From Pseudomonas botevensis (GTDB lineage Bacteria; Pseudomonadota; Gammaproteobacteria; Pseudomonadales; Pseudomonadaceae), in NCBI RefSeq assembly GCF_019145475.1, contig NZ_JAHTKI010000006.1:62001-126000 (forward strand): DNA of 64,000 nt. Direction: 5' to 3'. A model generated the notes under the pieces. The model was not told where the DNA came from. It made no database searches and saw only the letters and a list, made by a program, of their open reading frames with translations. Position 1 is the stretch's first letter. Each line of letters opens with the position of its first letter. Below, piece after piece: positions 11,069 to 22,112 of this stretch. Both the position numbers and the translations under genes were made by a program.

Positions 11069-12043
11069 ATGAGCCAATCCAGCGACCTGATTCAATCGGC
11101 ACAACGCACCATCCGCCTCGAAATGGAAGCCGTACAAGGCTTGCTGCCCCATATCGACGCCGATTTCGTACGCGCCTGCGAGATGATTCTGGCGAGCAAG
11201 GGCCGTGTCGTCGTGGTAGGCATGGGCAAGTCCGGGCACGTCGGCAACAAGATCGCCGCCACCCTGGCGAGCACCGGCACCCCGGCATTTTTCGTTCATC
11301 CGGCCGAAGCCAGCCACGGCGACATGGGCATGATTACCCGCGATGACGTGATCCTGGCCCTGTCGAACTCCGGCTCGACCAACGAAATCGTGACCCTGCT
11401 GCCGCTGATCAAACGCCTGGGCATCCAGCTCATCAGCGTGACCGGCAACCCGCAATCACCGCTGGCCAAGGCCGCCGAGGTCAATCTCAACGTCCATGTC
11501 GAGCACGAAGCCTGCCCGCTGAATCTGGCACCGACCTCCTCGACCACCGCAGCACTGGTGATGGGCGACGCCCTGGCCGTGGCGCTGCTGGAGGCACGCG
11601 GCTTCACCGCCGAAGATTTCGCCTTTTCCCATCCGGGTGGCGCGCTGGGCCGGCGCCTGTTGCTGAAAGTGGAAAACGTCATGCACGCCGGCGAGGAGCT
11701 GCCACAGGTACAACGCGGCACCCTGCTCAAGGACGCGCTGATGGAAATGACCCGCAAGGGCCTGGGCATGACCGTGATTCTCGAAGCCGACGGCAAACTC
11801 GCCGGGATCTTCACCGACGGCGACCTGCGCCGCACCCTGGATCGCAGCATCGACGTCCACAGCGCCACCATCGATCAGGTGATGACCGTACATGGCAAGA
11901 CCGCCCGCGCCGAGATGCTCGCCGCCGAGGCCCTGAAAATCATGGAAGACCATCGAATCAACGCACTGGTCGTCGTGGATGAGGAAGACCGCCCGGTCGG
12001 CGCCTTCAACCTTTCCGATCTGCTGCGTGCAGGAGTGATGTAA
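11069..12043 (+). CDS. kdsD: D-arabinose 5-phosphate isomerase KdsD
   Basis: A 324-residue enzyme converting ribulose 5-phosphate to arabinose 5-phosphate, the first step of Kdo synthesis for LPS. It has an N-terminal SIS sugar-phosphate domain (GRVVVVGMGKSGHVGNKIAA, ILALSNSGSTNEIV) and a C-terminal pair of CBS domains (VMHAGEELPQV, VMTVHGKTARAE). I set the start at the ATG at 11069 (MSQSSDLIQSAQ); the frame is open 21 codons further but without family similarity. It is immediately followed by kdsC. Confidence 0.95.
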   Translation: MSQSSDLIQSAQRTIRLEMEAVQGLLPHIDADFVRACEMILASKGRVVVVGMGKSGHVGNKIAATLASTGTPAFFVHPAEASHGDMGMITRDDVILALSNSGSTNEIVTLLPLIKRLGIQLISVTGNPQSPLAKAAEVNLNVHVEHEACPLNLAPTSSTTAALVMGDALAVALLEARGFTAEDFAFSHPGGALGRRLLLKVENVMHAGEELPQVQRGTLLKDALMEMTRKGLGMTVILEADGKLAGIFTDGDLRRTLDRSIDVHSATIDQVMTVHGKTARAEMLAAEALKIMEDHRINALVVVDEEDRPVGAFNLSDLLRAGVM

Positions 12044-12568
12044 ATGAACACCGATCTGCTGCAACGCGGCAAAGCGATCAAACTGGCGGTTTTCGACGTC
12101 GATGGCGTCCTCACCGACGGACGCCTGTACTTCCTCGAGGACGGCAGCGAGTTCAAGGCCTTCAACACCCTCGACGGCCAGGGCATCAAGATGCTGATGA
12201 ACGCCGGGGTGCAAACCGCGATCATCAGCGGCCGCAAGACCCCGGTGGTCGAACGTCGGGCGAAGAATCTCGGTATCCCGCACCTGTTTCAGGGCCGCGA
12301 GGACAAATTGGTCGTCCTGGACGGCCTTCTCGAGCAACTGGGCCTAAGCTATGAACAGGTCGCCTACCTCGGTGACGACCTGCCCGACCTGCCGGTGATT
12401 CGCCGCGTAGGCCTGGGCATGGCCGTGGCCAACGCCGCCGGATTCGTCCGCGAGCACGCCCATGGCGTCACCCTCGCCCGTGGTGGCGAAGGTGCCGCCC
12501 GGGAATTCTGCGAATTGATCCTGCGCGCCCAGGACCGCCTCGATGCGGCCAATGCCGCGTATCTGTGA
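12044..12568 (+). CDS. kdsC: 3-deoxy-manno-octulosonate-8-phosphatase KdsC
   Basis: A 174-residue HAD phosphatase that releases Kdo from Kdo 8-phosphate. HAD motif I is FDVDGVLTDG (residues about 18-27), motif II is in AIISGRKTP, and motif IV is VAYLGDDLPDLPV. The start codon abuts the kdsD stop with no gap. The KdsC stop overlaps a possible GTG start of lptC. Confidence 0.95.
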   Translation: MNTDLLQRGKAIKLAVFDVDGVLTDGRLYFLEDGSEFKAFNTLDGQGIKMLMNAGVQTAIISGRKTPVVERRAKNLGIPHLFQGREDKLVVLDGLLEQLGLSYEQVAYLGDDLPDLPVIRRVGLGMAVANAAGFVREHAHGVTLARGGEGAAREFCELILRAQDRLDAANAAYL

Positions 12569-12576
12569 GTCAAATA

Positions 12577-13149
12577 ATGTTCAGCAAAAAAGTTCGCAAT
12601 GTATTGGTGTTCGGCTGTATCGCGGCGATTTTCGCTGCGGTCGGCTATTGGAACATCAGCCCGGAGCGCTTCCTCGACAAGCCTCCCGTCTCGACCGTCG
12701 ACAACCCGATCGACTGGTACGCGACCAACACGCACACCCTGCAATACCTCGAAGACGGCAGGGTGCAGTACGAAATGACCTCGGAAAAAGCCGAGCACGT
12801 CAAAGCCACCGACGTCACCCTGGTCACCAAACCTGACCTGAACATGTTCCGTGGCACCGATTTTCCGTGGCATGTGACCAGCGAACGCGGTGAAGTGAAT
12901 TCTGGCGGCACCGAGGTCGAGCTGATCGACTCGGTTCGCGTCAAGCGCACCGACGAAAAGAACCGCGACACCCTGATCACCTCCACTCGCATGACGGTGT
13001 TCCCGCAGCAACAATATGCGCAGACCCAGCAACCCGTTAGAATCGACGGCGCTGGCGGTGTATCGACCGGCGTGGGAATGAAAGCGTATCTGAAGGAAAG
13101 CAGGATACACCTGCTATCGAACGTAAGAGGACAGTATGAGGCTCGTTAA
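12577..13149 (+). CDS. lptC: LPS export inner-membrane protein LptC
   Basis: A bitopic inner-membrane protein of the Lpt bridge that hands LPS from LptB2FG to LptA. An N-terminal membrane helix (VLVFGCIAAIFAAVGYW) is followed by a periplasmic beta-jellyroll with YLEDGRVQYEMTSEKAEH. I chose the ATG at 12577 (190 residues, MFSKKVRN); a GTG at 12565 overlapping the kdsC stop is an alternative. The end overlaps the start of lptA by 14 bases. Confidence 0.92.
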   Translation: MFSKKVRNVLVFGCIAAIFAAVGYWNISPERFLDKPPVSTVDNPIDWYATNTHTLQYLEDGRVQYEMTSEKAEHVKATDVTLVTKPDLNMFRGTDFPWHVTSERGEVNSGGTEVELIDSVRVKRTDEKNRDTLITSTRMTVFPQQQYAQTQQPVRIDGAGGVSTGVGMKAYLKESRIHLLSNVRGQYEAR

Positions 13150-13680
13150 AACCCTCCCTATTTTGCTCAGTCTGGGCGCAGCACTGGGAAGCGTGAGCGC
13201 CTGGGCTCTGCCGAACGATCAACAGCAGCCAATCCGCATTCAGGCCGACGATGCCCAGCTGGACGACAAGAATGGCGTTGCCACTTATAAAGGCGACGTG
13301 ATCATCACTCAGGGTTCGATGATCGTCAAAGGCAACACCGTGACCATGACCCGTGCGCCAAACGGCGACATCGATGTCGTGACCTCGGTCGGCAACCTCG
13401 CCTACTTCGAACAACTGCAGACCCAGGGTGACGCCAAGCCTGTACAAGGCTGGGGCGTGACGATCCAGTACCACGCCCAGCAAAACCGCGTCGTGCTGAT
13501 CGACAAGGCCAAGGTTGTCGACAAGGACAACAACGTCACCCAGGGCGAGAAAATCGTCTACGACACGGTCAAGAAGCTGGCAAGCGCCGGCCGTGCCACC
13601 GGCAGCAAGGTCACCGAAGCGCGCCCACGCATCGACATGGTGATCCAGCCGAAAAAGAAAACCGATGAGAAAACCCAGTA

Positions 13681-13681
<1 letters not shown>
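13136..13681 (+). CDS. lptA: LPS transport periplasmic protein LptA
   Basis: A 181-residue protein with a signal peptide ([24 protein letters not shown]) and an OstA-type beta-jellyroll ([37 protein letters not shown]). LptA oligomers form the periplasmic bridge for LPS transport. The C-terminus is basic (KKKTDEKTQ). The stop shares a base with the lptB ATG (TAATG). Confidence 0.95.
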
Positions 13682-14406
<725 letters not shown>

Positions 14407-14456
14407 GCACTGAGTTACCCGATCGACCGCTCGGGCGCTGCGTCAGTAAAACGGCT

Positions 14457-14496
14457 TTTTATGGGTTTTTATTGTTACAGCGCTCCAGGCAAACAC
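14457..14496 (+). repeat. 40-bp direct repeat, copy 1, upstream of rpoN
   Basis: This copy starts TTTTATGGGTTTTTATTG and ends GGCAAACAC. It matches the second copy at 14546-14585 at 38 of 40 bases, with 89 bases from start to start. It sits between lptB and rpoN. Confidence 0.85.
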
Positions 14497-14545
14497 GCCG
14501 CTTCAAAGGTGTTCAACCGCCAGCCGGAGCGACGCGTCAACAAAG

Positions 14546-14585
14546 TTTTATAGGTTTTTATTGTTACAGCGCTCTAGGCAAACAC
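14546..14585 (+). repeat. 40-bp direct repeat, copy 2, upstream of rpoN
   Basis: This copy differs from 14457-14496 at two positions (ATAGG for ATGGG, CTCTAGG for CTCCAGG). It directly abuts a candidate TATAAT (14600-14605) in front of rpoN, so it could be a duplicated regulatory site. Confidence 0.85.
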
Positions 14586-14605
14586 TTCAGTTTCAGGCAT
14601 ATAAT
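14577..14605 (+). promoter_or_regulatory. Candidate rpoN promoter
   Basis: TATAAT at 14600-14605 is an ideal -10 hexamer about 78 bases before the rpoN ATG. The region 17 bases upstream (GGCAAA, within repeat copy 2) is a poor -35, so an activator or the repeat itself may help. A GGCGC/GCGCC hairpin follows at 14618-14631 in the predicted leader. Confidence 0.35.
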
Positions 14606-14682
14606 TTGCTTAAGTTTGGCGCTCCGGCGCCCTGTAGTGGATGGCGCATGTGCGCCGGCGAATAAGGTGTTAAGCCCCTGCC

Positions 14683-16176
14683 ATGAAACCATCGCTAGTC
14701 TTGAGAATGGGCCAGCAGCTGACGATGACACCGCAGCTGCAACAGGCCATCCGCCTGCTCCAATTGTCGACCCTGGACCTGCAACAGGAAATCCAGGAGG
14801 CCCTGGAGTCCAATCCGATGCTCGAACGCCAGGAAGAAGGCGACGACTTCGACAACTCCGATCCCCTGGCCGACAACGCCGAACAGAAGCCCAACACCGA
14901 GATTCAGGAACCCTCCTACCAGGAAACCGCCCCGACGGTGGACAACCTCGAGGACGGCGAATGGAACGAACGCATCCCCAACGAACTTCCGGTCGACACC
15001 GCCTGGGAAGACGTCTACCAGACCAGCGCCAGCAGCCTGCCCAGCAGCGATGATGACGAGTGGGACTTCACCACCCGCACCTCCGCCGGCGAAAGCCTGC
15101 AAAGCCATCTGTTGTGGCAGCTGAACCTGGCGCCGATGTCGGACACCGATCGCCTGATCGCCGTGACCCTGATCGACTGCATCAATAATCAGGGCTACCT
15201 CGACGAAACCCTCGAGGAAATCCTCGACGCCTTCGACCCGGAACTGGATATCGAACTGGACGAGATCGAAGCCGTCCTGCACCGCATCCAGCAATTCGAG
15301 CCCGCCGGCATCGGTGCGCGCAATCTCGGTGAATGCCTGTTGCTGCAACTGCGCCAGCTGTCGGCCAAGACGCCTTGGCTGACCGAGGCCAAACGCCTGG
15401 TCACCGACTACATCGACCTGCTCGGCAGCCGTGATTACAGCCAACTGATGCGGCGCATGAAGCTCAAGGAAGACGAGCTGCGTCAGGTCATCGAACTGGT
15501 GCAGAGCCTCAACCCGCGCCCGGGTTCGCAGATCGAGTCCACCGAAGCCGAATACGTTGTACCTGACGTCATCGTGCGCAAGGACAACGAGCGCTGGCTG
15601 GTCGAACTCAATCAGGAGTCGGTGCCGCGCCTTCGCGTCAATGCGCAATACGCAGGTTTCGTCCGTCGCGCCGACACCAGCGCCGACAATACCTTCATGC
15701 GCAACCAGTTGCAGGAAGCGCGCTGGTTCATCAAGAGCCTGCAAAGCCGCAACGAAACCCTGATGAAAGTGGCCACCCAGATCGTCGAGCATCAGCGCGG
15801 CTTCCTGGAGTACGGCGACGAAGCCATGAAACCGCTGGTCCTGCACGATATCGCCGAGGCGGTGGGCATGCACGAATCGACGATCTCCCGGGTGACCACG
15901 CAAAAATTCATGCATACCCCCCGGGGCATTTATGAACTGAAATACTTTTTCTCCAGCCACGTCAGCACCTCCGAAGGCGGCGAATGCTCGTCCACGGCGA
16001 TCCGCGCGATCATCAAGAAACTGGTCGCCGCGGAAAATCAGAAAAAGCCGTTGAGTGACAGCAAGATCGCTGGTTTACTGGAGGCACAAGGCATTCAGGT
16101 GGCTCGCCGCACCGTCGCCAAGTACCGCGAATCCCTCGGGATCGCGCCTTCGAGCGAACGCAAGCGGTTGATGTAA
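14683..16176 (+). CDS. rpoN: RNA polymerase sigma-54 factor RpoN
   Basis: The 497-residue sigma-54 directs transcription of nitrogen, flagellar and other genes from -24/-12 promoters with enhancer-binding proteins. Region I is the Gln/Leu-rich start ([34 protein letters not shown]), region II is the acidic stretch at residues about 50-130, and the C-terminal RpoN box is present as [13 protein letters not shown]-like DNA-binding residues precede it ([15 protein letters not shown]). It heads rpoN-hpf-ptsN-rapZ-ptsO. Confidence 0.98.
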   Translation: MKPSLVLRMGQQLTMTPQLQQAIRLLQLSTLDLQQEIQEALESNPMLERQEEGDDFDNSDPLADNAEQKPNTEIQEPSYQETAPTVDNLEDGEWNERIPNELPVDTAWEDVYQTSASSLPSSDDDEWDFTTRTSAGESLQSHLLWQLNLAPMSDTDRLIAVTLIDCINNQGYLDETLEEILDAFDPELDIELDEIEAVLHRIQQFEPAGIGARNLGECLLLQLRQLSAKTPWLTEAKRLVTDYIDLLGSRDYSQLMRRMKLKEDELRQVIELVQSLNPRPGSQIESTEAEYVVPDVIVRKDNERWLVELNQESVPRLRVNAQYAGFVRRADTSADNTFMRNQLQEARWFIKSLQSRNETLMKVATQIVEHQRGFLEYGDEAMKPLVLHDIAEAVGMHESTISRVTTQKFMHTPRGIYELKYFFSSHVSTSEGGECSSTAIRAIIKKLVAAENQKKPLSDSKIAGLLEAQGIQVARRTVAKYRESLGIAPSSERKRLM

Positions 16177-16197
16177 GCCACGTTACAGCGTTCCAGT

Positions 16198-16217
16198 GGT
16201 AGATCATCTGATCTACC
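16198..16217. repeat. Perfect 20-bp palindrome between rpoN and hpf
   Basis: GGTAGATCA and TGATCTACC flank a TC centre, and outer CCAGTG (16194-16199) and CACTGG (16226-16231) extend the pairing. It lies 21 bases after the rpoN stop and 32 bases before the hpf ATG. There is no T-run, so it is more likely an mRNA processing or attenuation hairpin, or an operator, than a terminator. Confidence 0.6.
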
Positions 16218-16249
16218 GCTTTATGCACTGGCAACGAAGGAGAAGCTGT

Positions 16250-16558
16250 ATGCAAGTCAACATCAGTGGACACCAACTGGAAGTGACCCAACCCCTGCGC
16301 GACTACGTTGAGCAAAAGCTCAAGAGGCTCGAGGGGCATTTCGACAAGATCACCAACGTTCAGGTCATCCTGTCCGTCGAAAAGCTGAAGCAGAAAATCG
16401 AAGCCACGCTGCATATTCCTGGTAATGAAGTCGTCGCCAACGCGGAAGATTCCAACATGTACGCGGCGATTGACGCATTGGCCGACAAGCTGGACAAACA
16501 ACTCAAAAAGCATAAGGAAAAGACCCAGAGCCTGCTTCAGGGCGCTACCGGTCGATAA
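16250..16558 (+). CDS. hpf: Ribosome hibernation promoting factor HPF
   Basis: A 102-residue ribosome hibernation factor (YfiA/RaiA family) that binds the 30S subunit in stationary phase. It begins MQVNISGHQLEVTQPLRDYV at the ATG at 16250 behind a strong GAAGGAG site; the frame is open upstream without family similarity. The beta-alpha-beta-beta-beta-alpha fold is recognisable (LKRLEGHFDKITNVQVIL, NMYAAIDALADKLDKQLKKH). It has the short form, without the long C-terminal dimerisation domain. Confidence 0.93.
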   Translation: MQVNISGHQLEVTQPLRDYVEQKLKRLEGHFDKITNVQVILSVEKLKQKIEATLHIPGNEVVANAEDSNMYAAIDALADKLDKQLKKHKEKTQSLLQGATGR

Positions 16559-16569
16559 CCCCCCAATCC

Positions 16570-17034
16570 ATGATCCGACTTGAAAGTATCCTGACCCCCG
16601 GCCGTTCCCTGGTGAACGTGCCGGGCGGCAGCAAAAAGAAAGCCCTCGAACAAATTGCCAACCTGATCGCCCGCGAGGTGCCGGATCTGGAGATGCAGGA
16701 TGTCTTCGAGGCGCTGGTGGCCCGTGAAAAACTCGGTTCGACCGGTTTTGGCAACGGCATCGCCATTCCTCACTGCCGCCTCAAGGGCTGCGAAGCACCG
16801 ATCAGTGCCTTGATGCACCTTGATGCACCTATCGATTTCGATGCGATTGACGGTGCGCCAGTCGACCTGTTGTTCGTCCTGCTGGTTCCGGAAGCGGCCA
16901 CGGACGCACACCTGGAACTGCTCCGTCAGATCGCCAGCATGCTTGACCGCAAGGACGTGCGCGACCGACTGCGCAGCGCGCCCAGCAACGAAGCTTTGTA
17001 CCAGGTCGTACTGGAAGAGCAGAACAGGCCGTAA
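16570..17034 (+). CDS. ptsN: Nitrogen PTS IIA component PtsN
   Basis: A 154-residue EIIA-Ntr protein, a regulatory phosphocarrier of the nitrogen phosphotransferase system. The phospho-accepting histidine is in [13 protein letters not shown] (near residue 65). In Pseudomonas PtsN affects carbon/nitrogen balance and potassium handling. It lies 11 bases after hpf and two bases before rapZ. Confidence 0.96.
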   Translation: MIRLESILTPGRSLVNVPGGSKKKALEQIANLIAREVPDLEMQDVFEALVAREKLGSTGFGNGIAIPHCRLKGCEAPISALMHLDAPIDFDAIDGAPVDLLFVLLVPEAATDAHLELLRQIASMLDRKDVRDRLRSAPSNEALYQVVLEEQNRP

Positions 17035-17036
17035 TC

Positions 17037-17894
17037 ATGCGCTTGATCATCGTCAGTGGCCGCTCCGGCTCGGGTAAAAGCACTGCCCTGGATGTCCTCG
17101 AGGACAACGGCTATTACTGCATCGACAACCTGCCGGCGGGCCTGCTGCCGGAACTGGCCGAGCGCGCCCTGATCCACACCGAGCTGTCCCAGCCGCTGGT
17201 GGCGGTTTCGATCGATGCACGCAACCTGCCCAGCCATCTGTCGCGTTTTCCCGAATTGCTCGAGGAAGTCCGCAGCCGCCACATCCAGTGCGATGTGCTT
17301 TATCTGGACGCTGACGAAGAAACCCTGCTCAAGCGTTTTTCGGAAACCCGTCGCCGCCACCCGCTGAGCAGCGCGAATCGCTCGCTGGCGGAAGCCATTG
17401 AAGACGAAACCGCCCTGCTCGGCCCCATCGCCGACCTGGCCGACCTCAAGGTCAACACCACCAGCCTCAATCTTTATCAGCTGCGTGACACCATCAAGTT
17501 GCGTCTGCTGAACCAGCCGGAGCCGGGCACGGCGTTTCTGGTCGAGTCGTTTGGTTTCAAACGCGGCATGCCGGTGGATGCCGATCTGGTATTCGACGTA
17601 CGCTGCCTGCCCAATCCTTACTGGAAACCGGAGCTGCGCGCGCAGTCCGGCCTCGATGAGCCGGTTGCCGAGTACCTGGCGGCGCAACCGGAAGTCGAAG
17701 AGATGTACCAGGACATTTACGCTTACCTGCACAAGTGGTTGCCGCGTTTTGCCGCAAGCAACCGCGCTTATGTCACTATCGCCATCGGCTGCACCGGCGG
17801 GCATCACCGTTCCGTCTACCTGACCGAACGTCTGGGCCAGGCGCTGCACAAGACCCTGAAGAACGTCCAGGTTCGCCACCGCGACCTCAGCTAA
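17037..17894 (+). CDS. rapZ: RNase adapter protein RapZ
   Basis: A 285-residue P-loop protein. Walker A is [10 protein letters not shown] at residues 8-17, and the C-terminal domain contains the conserved [19 protein letters not shown]. In enterobacteria RapZ guides RNase E to small RNAs that control glmS; the Pseudomonas role is less clear. It sits between ptsN and ptsO as in many proteobacteria. Confidence 0.95.
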   Translation: MRLIIVSGRSGSGKSTALDVLEDNGYYCIDNLPAGLLPELAERALIHTELSQPLVAVSIDARNLPSHLSRFPELLEEVRSRHIQCDVLYLDADEETLLKRFSETRRRHPLSSANRSLAEAIEDETALLGPIADLADLKVNTTSLNLYQLRDTIKLRLLNQPEPGTAFLVESFGFKRGMPVDADLVFDVRCLPNPYWKPELRAQSGLDEPVAEYLAAQPEVEEMYQDIYAYLHKWLPRFAASNRAYVTIAIGCTGGHHRSVYLTERLGQALHKTLKNVQVRHRDLS

Positions 17895-17909
17895 AGGATT
17901 CACACCGCG

Positions 17910-18185
17910 ATGCCTGCTCTGGAAATCGAAATCATCAACAAGCTGGGCCTGCATGCCCGCGCATCGGCCAAGTTCGTCGGAGTGGCGGGGCAGTTTCCCG
18001 ATTGCTCGATCAGAGTCGGCCGTACCCCGGAAACCACCGTCGACGGCAAAAGCATCATGGCAATGATGATGCTTGCCGCCGGCAAGGGCACCAAGATTCA
18101 CTTGAGCACCGAAGGGCATCAGGAACAGGAAGCGCTGGATGCCCTGGTCGCGCTGATCAACAACTACTTCGATGAAGGTGGTTGA
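17910..18185 (+). CDS. ptsO: Nitrogen PTS phosphocarrier protein NPr (PtsO)
   Basis: A 91-residue HPr-like protein that passes phosphate from PtsP to PtsN. The phosphorylated histidine is in NKLGLHARASAKFVG (residue about 16), and the regulatory-serine region is present as GKSIMAMMMLAA. It ends the rpoN cluster and converges with the ZIP gene, with only nine bases between stop codons and no visible terminator. Confidence 0.95.
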   Translation: MPALEIEIINKLGLHARASAKFVGVAGQFPDCSIRVGRTPETTVDGKSIMAMMMLAAGKGTKIHLSTEGHQEQEALDALVALINNYFDEGG

Positions 18186-18194
18186 ACCGCAGGA

Positions 18195-19088
18195 TCAGCC
18201 CAACGCCGTATCCATCACCATCATCAGACAAAACCCGATCAACAGGCCCAGGCTTGCCAGTTTGTCGTGACCACTGCGTCGCGATTCGGGAATGACTTCG
18301 TGAGTCACCACCAGCAACATCGCCCCCGCCGCCAGCGCCAGCCCCAGTGGCAGCAACAGTTCGGCCAGACTCACCAGCCAGGCGCATAGCAAGGCAAACA
18401 CCGGCTCGACCAGACCCGACGCCGCGCCGATCAAAAACGCCTTGAACCGCGACATCCCTGCCCCGGCCAGCACCAGCGCGATCACCAGACCTTCCGGCAC
18501 GTCCTGCAGGGCGATGCCCATGGCCAGACTGTCCGCGTCCGGCATGCCGCCGCCGGCCGAGACGCCGACCGCCATGCCTTCCGGGATGTTATGGGCAATG
18601 ATGGCGAACACGAACAGCCAGATACGCGGCGGAATCACCGGATGCTCGGCCGTGCCGATCAGCATTTCCGGTGATGCGCCGGACACCCGGCGATCCACCA
18701 GATACAAGCCAAACGCACCGAGCAGGATGCCGAAGCAGATCAGGCCACTGGCCGCCCATGGCGTCAGGCCAAGGCTTTCAGCGGCGGCGATGCCCGGCAC
18801 GATCAACGAAAACGCTGTCGCCGCGAGCATCACTCCGGCACCAAAACCCAGCAAGGTATCGCTCAACGCTTGCGGCATGCGCCGGATCACCAGCACCGGC
18901 ACCGCGCCGAGCGCCGTGCCGAGGGCGCAGATCGCGCCGCCCTGCAATGCCCGTGACAGTTTCGGCTCCAGATCCAGCCATTCCAGCCCGTGGGCGACCA
19001 GCAAGGTCATGCCCGCCAACAGCAACAGCGAGCCGAATGCGTAACGAAACATACGTCCACTTCCGATCGCCAGTGTTTCAGTGCCCAT
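18195..19088 (-). CDS. ZIP family metal transporter
   Basis: A 297-residue polytopic protein with about eight hydrophobic segments. The ZIP signatures are HNIPEGMAVGVSAGG and LQDVPEGLVIALVL, the metal-binding His/Glu pairs of transmembrane helices IV and V. ZIP proteins bring divalent metals (zinc, manganese, iron) into the cytoplasm. It lies 30 bases after sodA on the same strand, so it probably belongs to the iron-responsive fagA-fumC-orfX-sodA transcript. A manganese supply role for MnSOD is an attractive inference but not shown by sequence. Confidence 0.85.
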   Translation of the reverse strand: MGTETLAIGSGRMFRYAFGSLLLLAGMTLLVAHGLEWLDLEPKLSRALQGGAICALGTALGAVPVLVIRRMPQALSDTLLGFGAGVMLAATAFSLIVPGIAAAESLGLTPWAASGLICFGILLGAFGLYLVDRRVSGASPEMLIGTAEHPVIPPRIWLFVFAIIAHNIPEGMAVGVSAGGGMPDADSLAMGIALQDVPEGLVIALVLAGAGMSRFKAFLIGAASGLVEPVFALLCAWLVSLAELLLPLGLALAAGAMLLVVTHEVIPESRRSGHDKLASLGLLIGFCLMMVMDTALG

Positions 19089-19118
19089 AGTCAGCCTTGG
19101 ATTGTTTTTATAGATGAC

Positions 19119-19730
19119 TTAAACCAGCGCGGCCTGATAACGCGCAGCGACTTGCGGCCAATTGATCACGTTGTAGAACGCACTGATGTATTCCGGGCGA
19201 CGGTTCTGATAACGCAGGTAATAGGCGTGCTCCCAGACGTCGAGCCCGAGAATCGGCGTATTGCCGTTCATCAGCGGGCTGTCCTGGTTGCCACTGCTTT
19301 CGACCAGCAGTTTTTTCTCGGGGGTCACGCTGAGCCAGGCCCAGCCGCTGCCGAAACGGGTCAACGCAGCTTTGGTGAACGCCTCCTTGAAACTATCCAG
19401 GCCGCCCAACTGCTCGTCGATCGCCCTGGCCAGCGCACCGTCCGGTTTTCCGCCACCGCCGGGCACCATGACTTCCCAGAACAGCGAATGGTTGGCGTGT
19501 CCGCCGCCCTGATTGATTACCGCCGCGCGAAGTTTTTCCGGCAGTTGCTGGACGCTGGCAACCAGTCTTTCCACCGGCCATTCGGCGTATTCAGTGCCTT
19601 CAACGGCGGCGTTCAGATTGTTGATGTAGGTCTGGTGATGCTTGGTGTAGTGGATTTCCATGGTCTGCGCATCGATATGCGGCTCGAGTGCGTCATAGGC
19701 ATAAGGCAAGGCAGGCAAGGTAAAAGCCAT
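19119..19730 (-). CDS. sodA: Manganese superoxide dismutase
   Basis: A 203-residue cytoplasmic superoxide dismutase. Metal ligands are in [26 protein letters not shown] and [12 protein letters not shown]. The glycine in GGGHANHS and the glutamine in GNQDSP point to the manganese type. The start is the ATG at 19730 ([10 protein letters not shown]) with GGAG nine bases upstream. In P. aeruginosa the equivalent sodM is induced by iron limitation as part of fagA-fumC-orfX-sodM, the same order as here. Confidence 0.95.
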   Translation of the reverse strand: MAFTLPALPYAYDALEPHIDAQTMEIHYTKHHQTYINNLNAAVEGTEYAEWPVERLVASVQQLPEKLRAAVINQGGGHANHSLFWEVMVPGGGGKPDGALARAIDEQLGGLDSFKEAFTKAALTRFGSGWAWLSVTPEKKLLVESSGNQDSPLMNGNTPILGLDVWEHAYYLRYQNRRPEYISAFYNVINWPQVAARYQAALV

Positions 19731-19731
19731 T

Positions 19732-20172
19732 TCAATGGACTCCATGGTGATGAGGGGCTGGCAGGCGACGCGCATTGCCGGTGTCCGGATGCAACAGACG
19801 CTGGGTTCGCGGGTATTCGCCGTGTTCGCTGATGAAATTCAGCAGCTCGACATAGGTCTTGCTGCTCTGGCGCAGCGCCGCTTCCCGCAGGGCCGGGCGC
19901 AGACGCTCGTCCTGCATGGTCTGCAACAGGCGCTGATGGATCGCGCACAGGTACTCGGCGCTCTCCTCCGGCTGGTTCAGCCGCAGGTGCAAATCCGCCA
20001 GGTTGTGATGGGAAATGACGCAGGCCGCCACCGCTTCGTCGGCATCGGCCCAGCGCTCGAACAGCACCTGGGCCAGCGCCAGGGCTTGCAGGTAAGCCTC
20101 GCGGGCATCAATCAGCTCGCCCAGCATGAAGCAGCGATTGGCCCGTTCGATCGTGCGTTTCCAGTGCTCCAT
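19732..20172 (-). CDS. OrfX of the fumC-sodA operon, helical repeat protein
   Basis: A 146-residue protein of unknown function, at the position of orfX in the P. aeruginosa fagA-fumC-orfX-sodM operon. It is all-helical in appearance, with TPR-like stretches ([43 protein letters not shown]), and ends in a histidine-rich tail (APHHHGVH). Its stop is one base from the sodA start, which suggests coupled translation. TPR-like form suggests a protein-protein contact role; the histidine tail might touch metal. Both are inference. Confidence 0.8.
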   Translation of the reverse strand: MEHWKRTIERANRCFMLGELIDAREAYLQALALAQVLFERWADADEAVAACVISHHNLADLHLRLNQPEESAEYLCAIHQRLLQTMQDERLRPALREAALRQSSKTYVELLNFISEHGEYPRTQRLLHPDTGNARRLPAPHHHGVH

Positions 20173-20199
20173 GGTGAGCCTCCAAAGCGGTTGCGGGGA

Positions 20200-21556
<1,357 letters not shown>

Positions 21557-21576
<20 letters not shown>

Positions 21577-21964
21577 CTGAAAATCCTTGCACCAGTTCAA
21601 TAAGAGGAATCGAGGGTTGCAACTCGCAGGTCGCCAGTTGCCAGGTGTAGCGCTGCCAACGGTTGAGCCGGCATTTGCACAGCGACAGGCGCTCCATTTC
21701 ACGCAACGGGCGCCAGGCTTGATCGAGACAGAGGCTGCGCCAGTGCCACGGCAACGCGATGTCGGCGGCGGTGTCGAGCAGCAGTCGGAAAGAGGTTTCG
21801 GCGACAGTCCAGGGTGAGGTCGCGGTGCAACAAGACAGATACCGGCCTTCGGCCAGGTAATGTTCGATCAGGCGCGGTTCGTCGGGATCCATCGCGCAGC
21901 GGATCTGGCGACTCATCCAGCGCCAGCTTTCGAGGTACGGCTGCTCGTGCAAGGCAGAACTCAT
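21557..21964 (-). CDS. fagA: Iron-associated protein FagA
   Basis: A 135-residue protein at the head of the fumC-sodA operon, matching the place and size of fagA (Fe-associated gene) in P. aeruginosa. It has no signal peptide or known motif; it is rich in Trp, Arg and Cys (SWRWMSRQIRCAM, YLSCCTATSPW, SLCKCRLNRWQRYTW). The cysteines could bind a metal but no motif is certain. A Fur-like box lies 12-50 bases before its ATG. Confidence 0.82.
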
Positions 21965-21975
21965 GATCCGGGGCT

Positions 21976-22015
21976 CATTCGATAATGAGATTTATTATTA
22001 GATGATAATGAGAAC
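21976..22015 (-). promoter_or_regulatory. Fur box(es) upstream of fagA
   Basis: This AT-rich stretch contains two GATAATGAGA motifs (21981-21990 and 22004-22013) and TTATTATTA between them, close to the Fur consensus GATAATGATAATCATTATC in overlapping hexamer form. It lies directly before fagA and would make the whole fagA-fumC-orfX-sodA run respond to iron, as known for P. aeruginosa. Confidence 0.75.
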
Positions 22016-22057
22016 CAAAACAAGGGTGCCCGACATGACCTGCTTTCACAGGGCCAT

Positions 22058-22097
22058 AAAAAAAGGCGCGCTACCCATCGGGTAGCGCGCCTTTTTT
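22058..22097. terminator. Bidirectional rho-independent terminator
   Basis: A perfect 12-bp stem (GGCGCGCTACCC / GGGTAGCGCGCC) with a three-base loop is flanked by seven A's and six T's. On the minus strand it lies just after pmbA and shields the Fur-controlled fagA promoter from read-through. Confidence 0.95.
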
Positions 22098-22112
22098 GCG
22101 TGTGGCCGAGAC

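Noticed and set aside
14472..15053. 193-residue plus-strand frame overlapping the rpoN start
   Set aside because: It lies in another frame of rpoN and includes the repeat region; no recognisable sequence.
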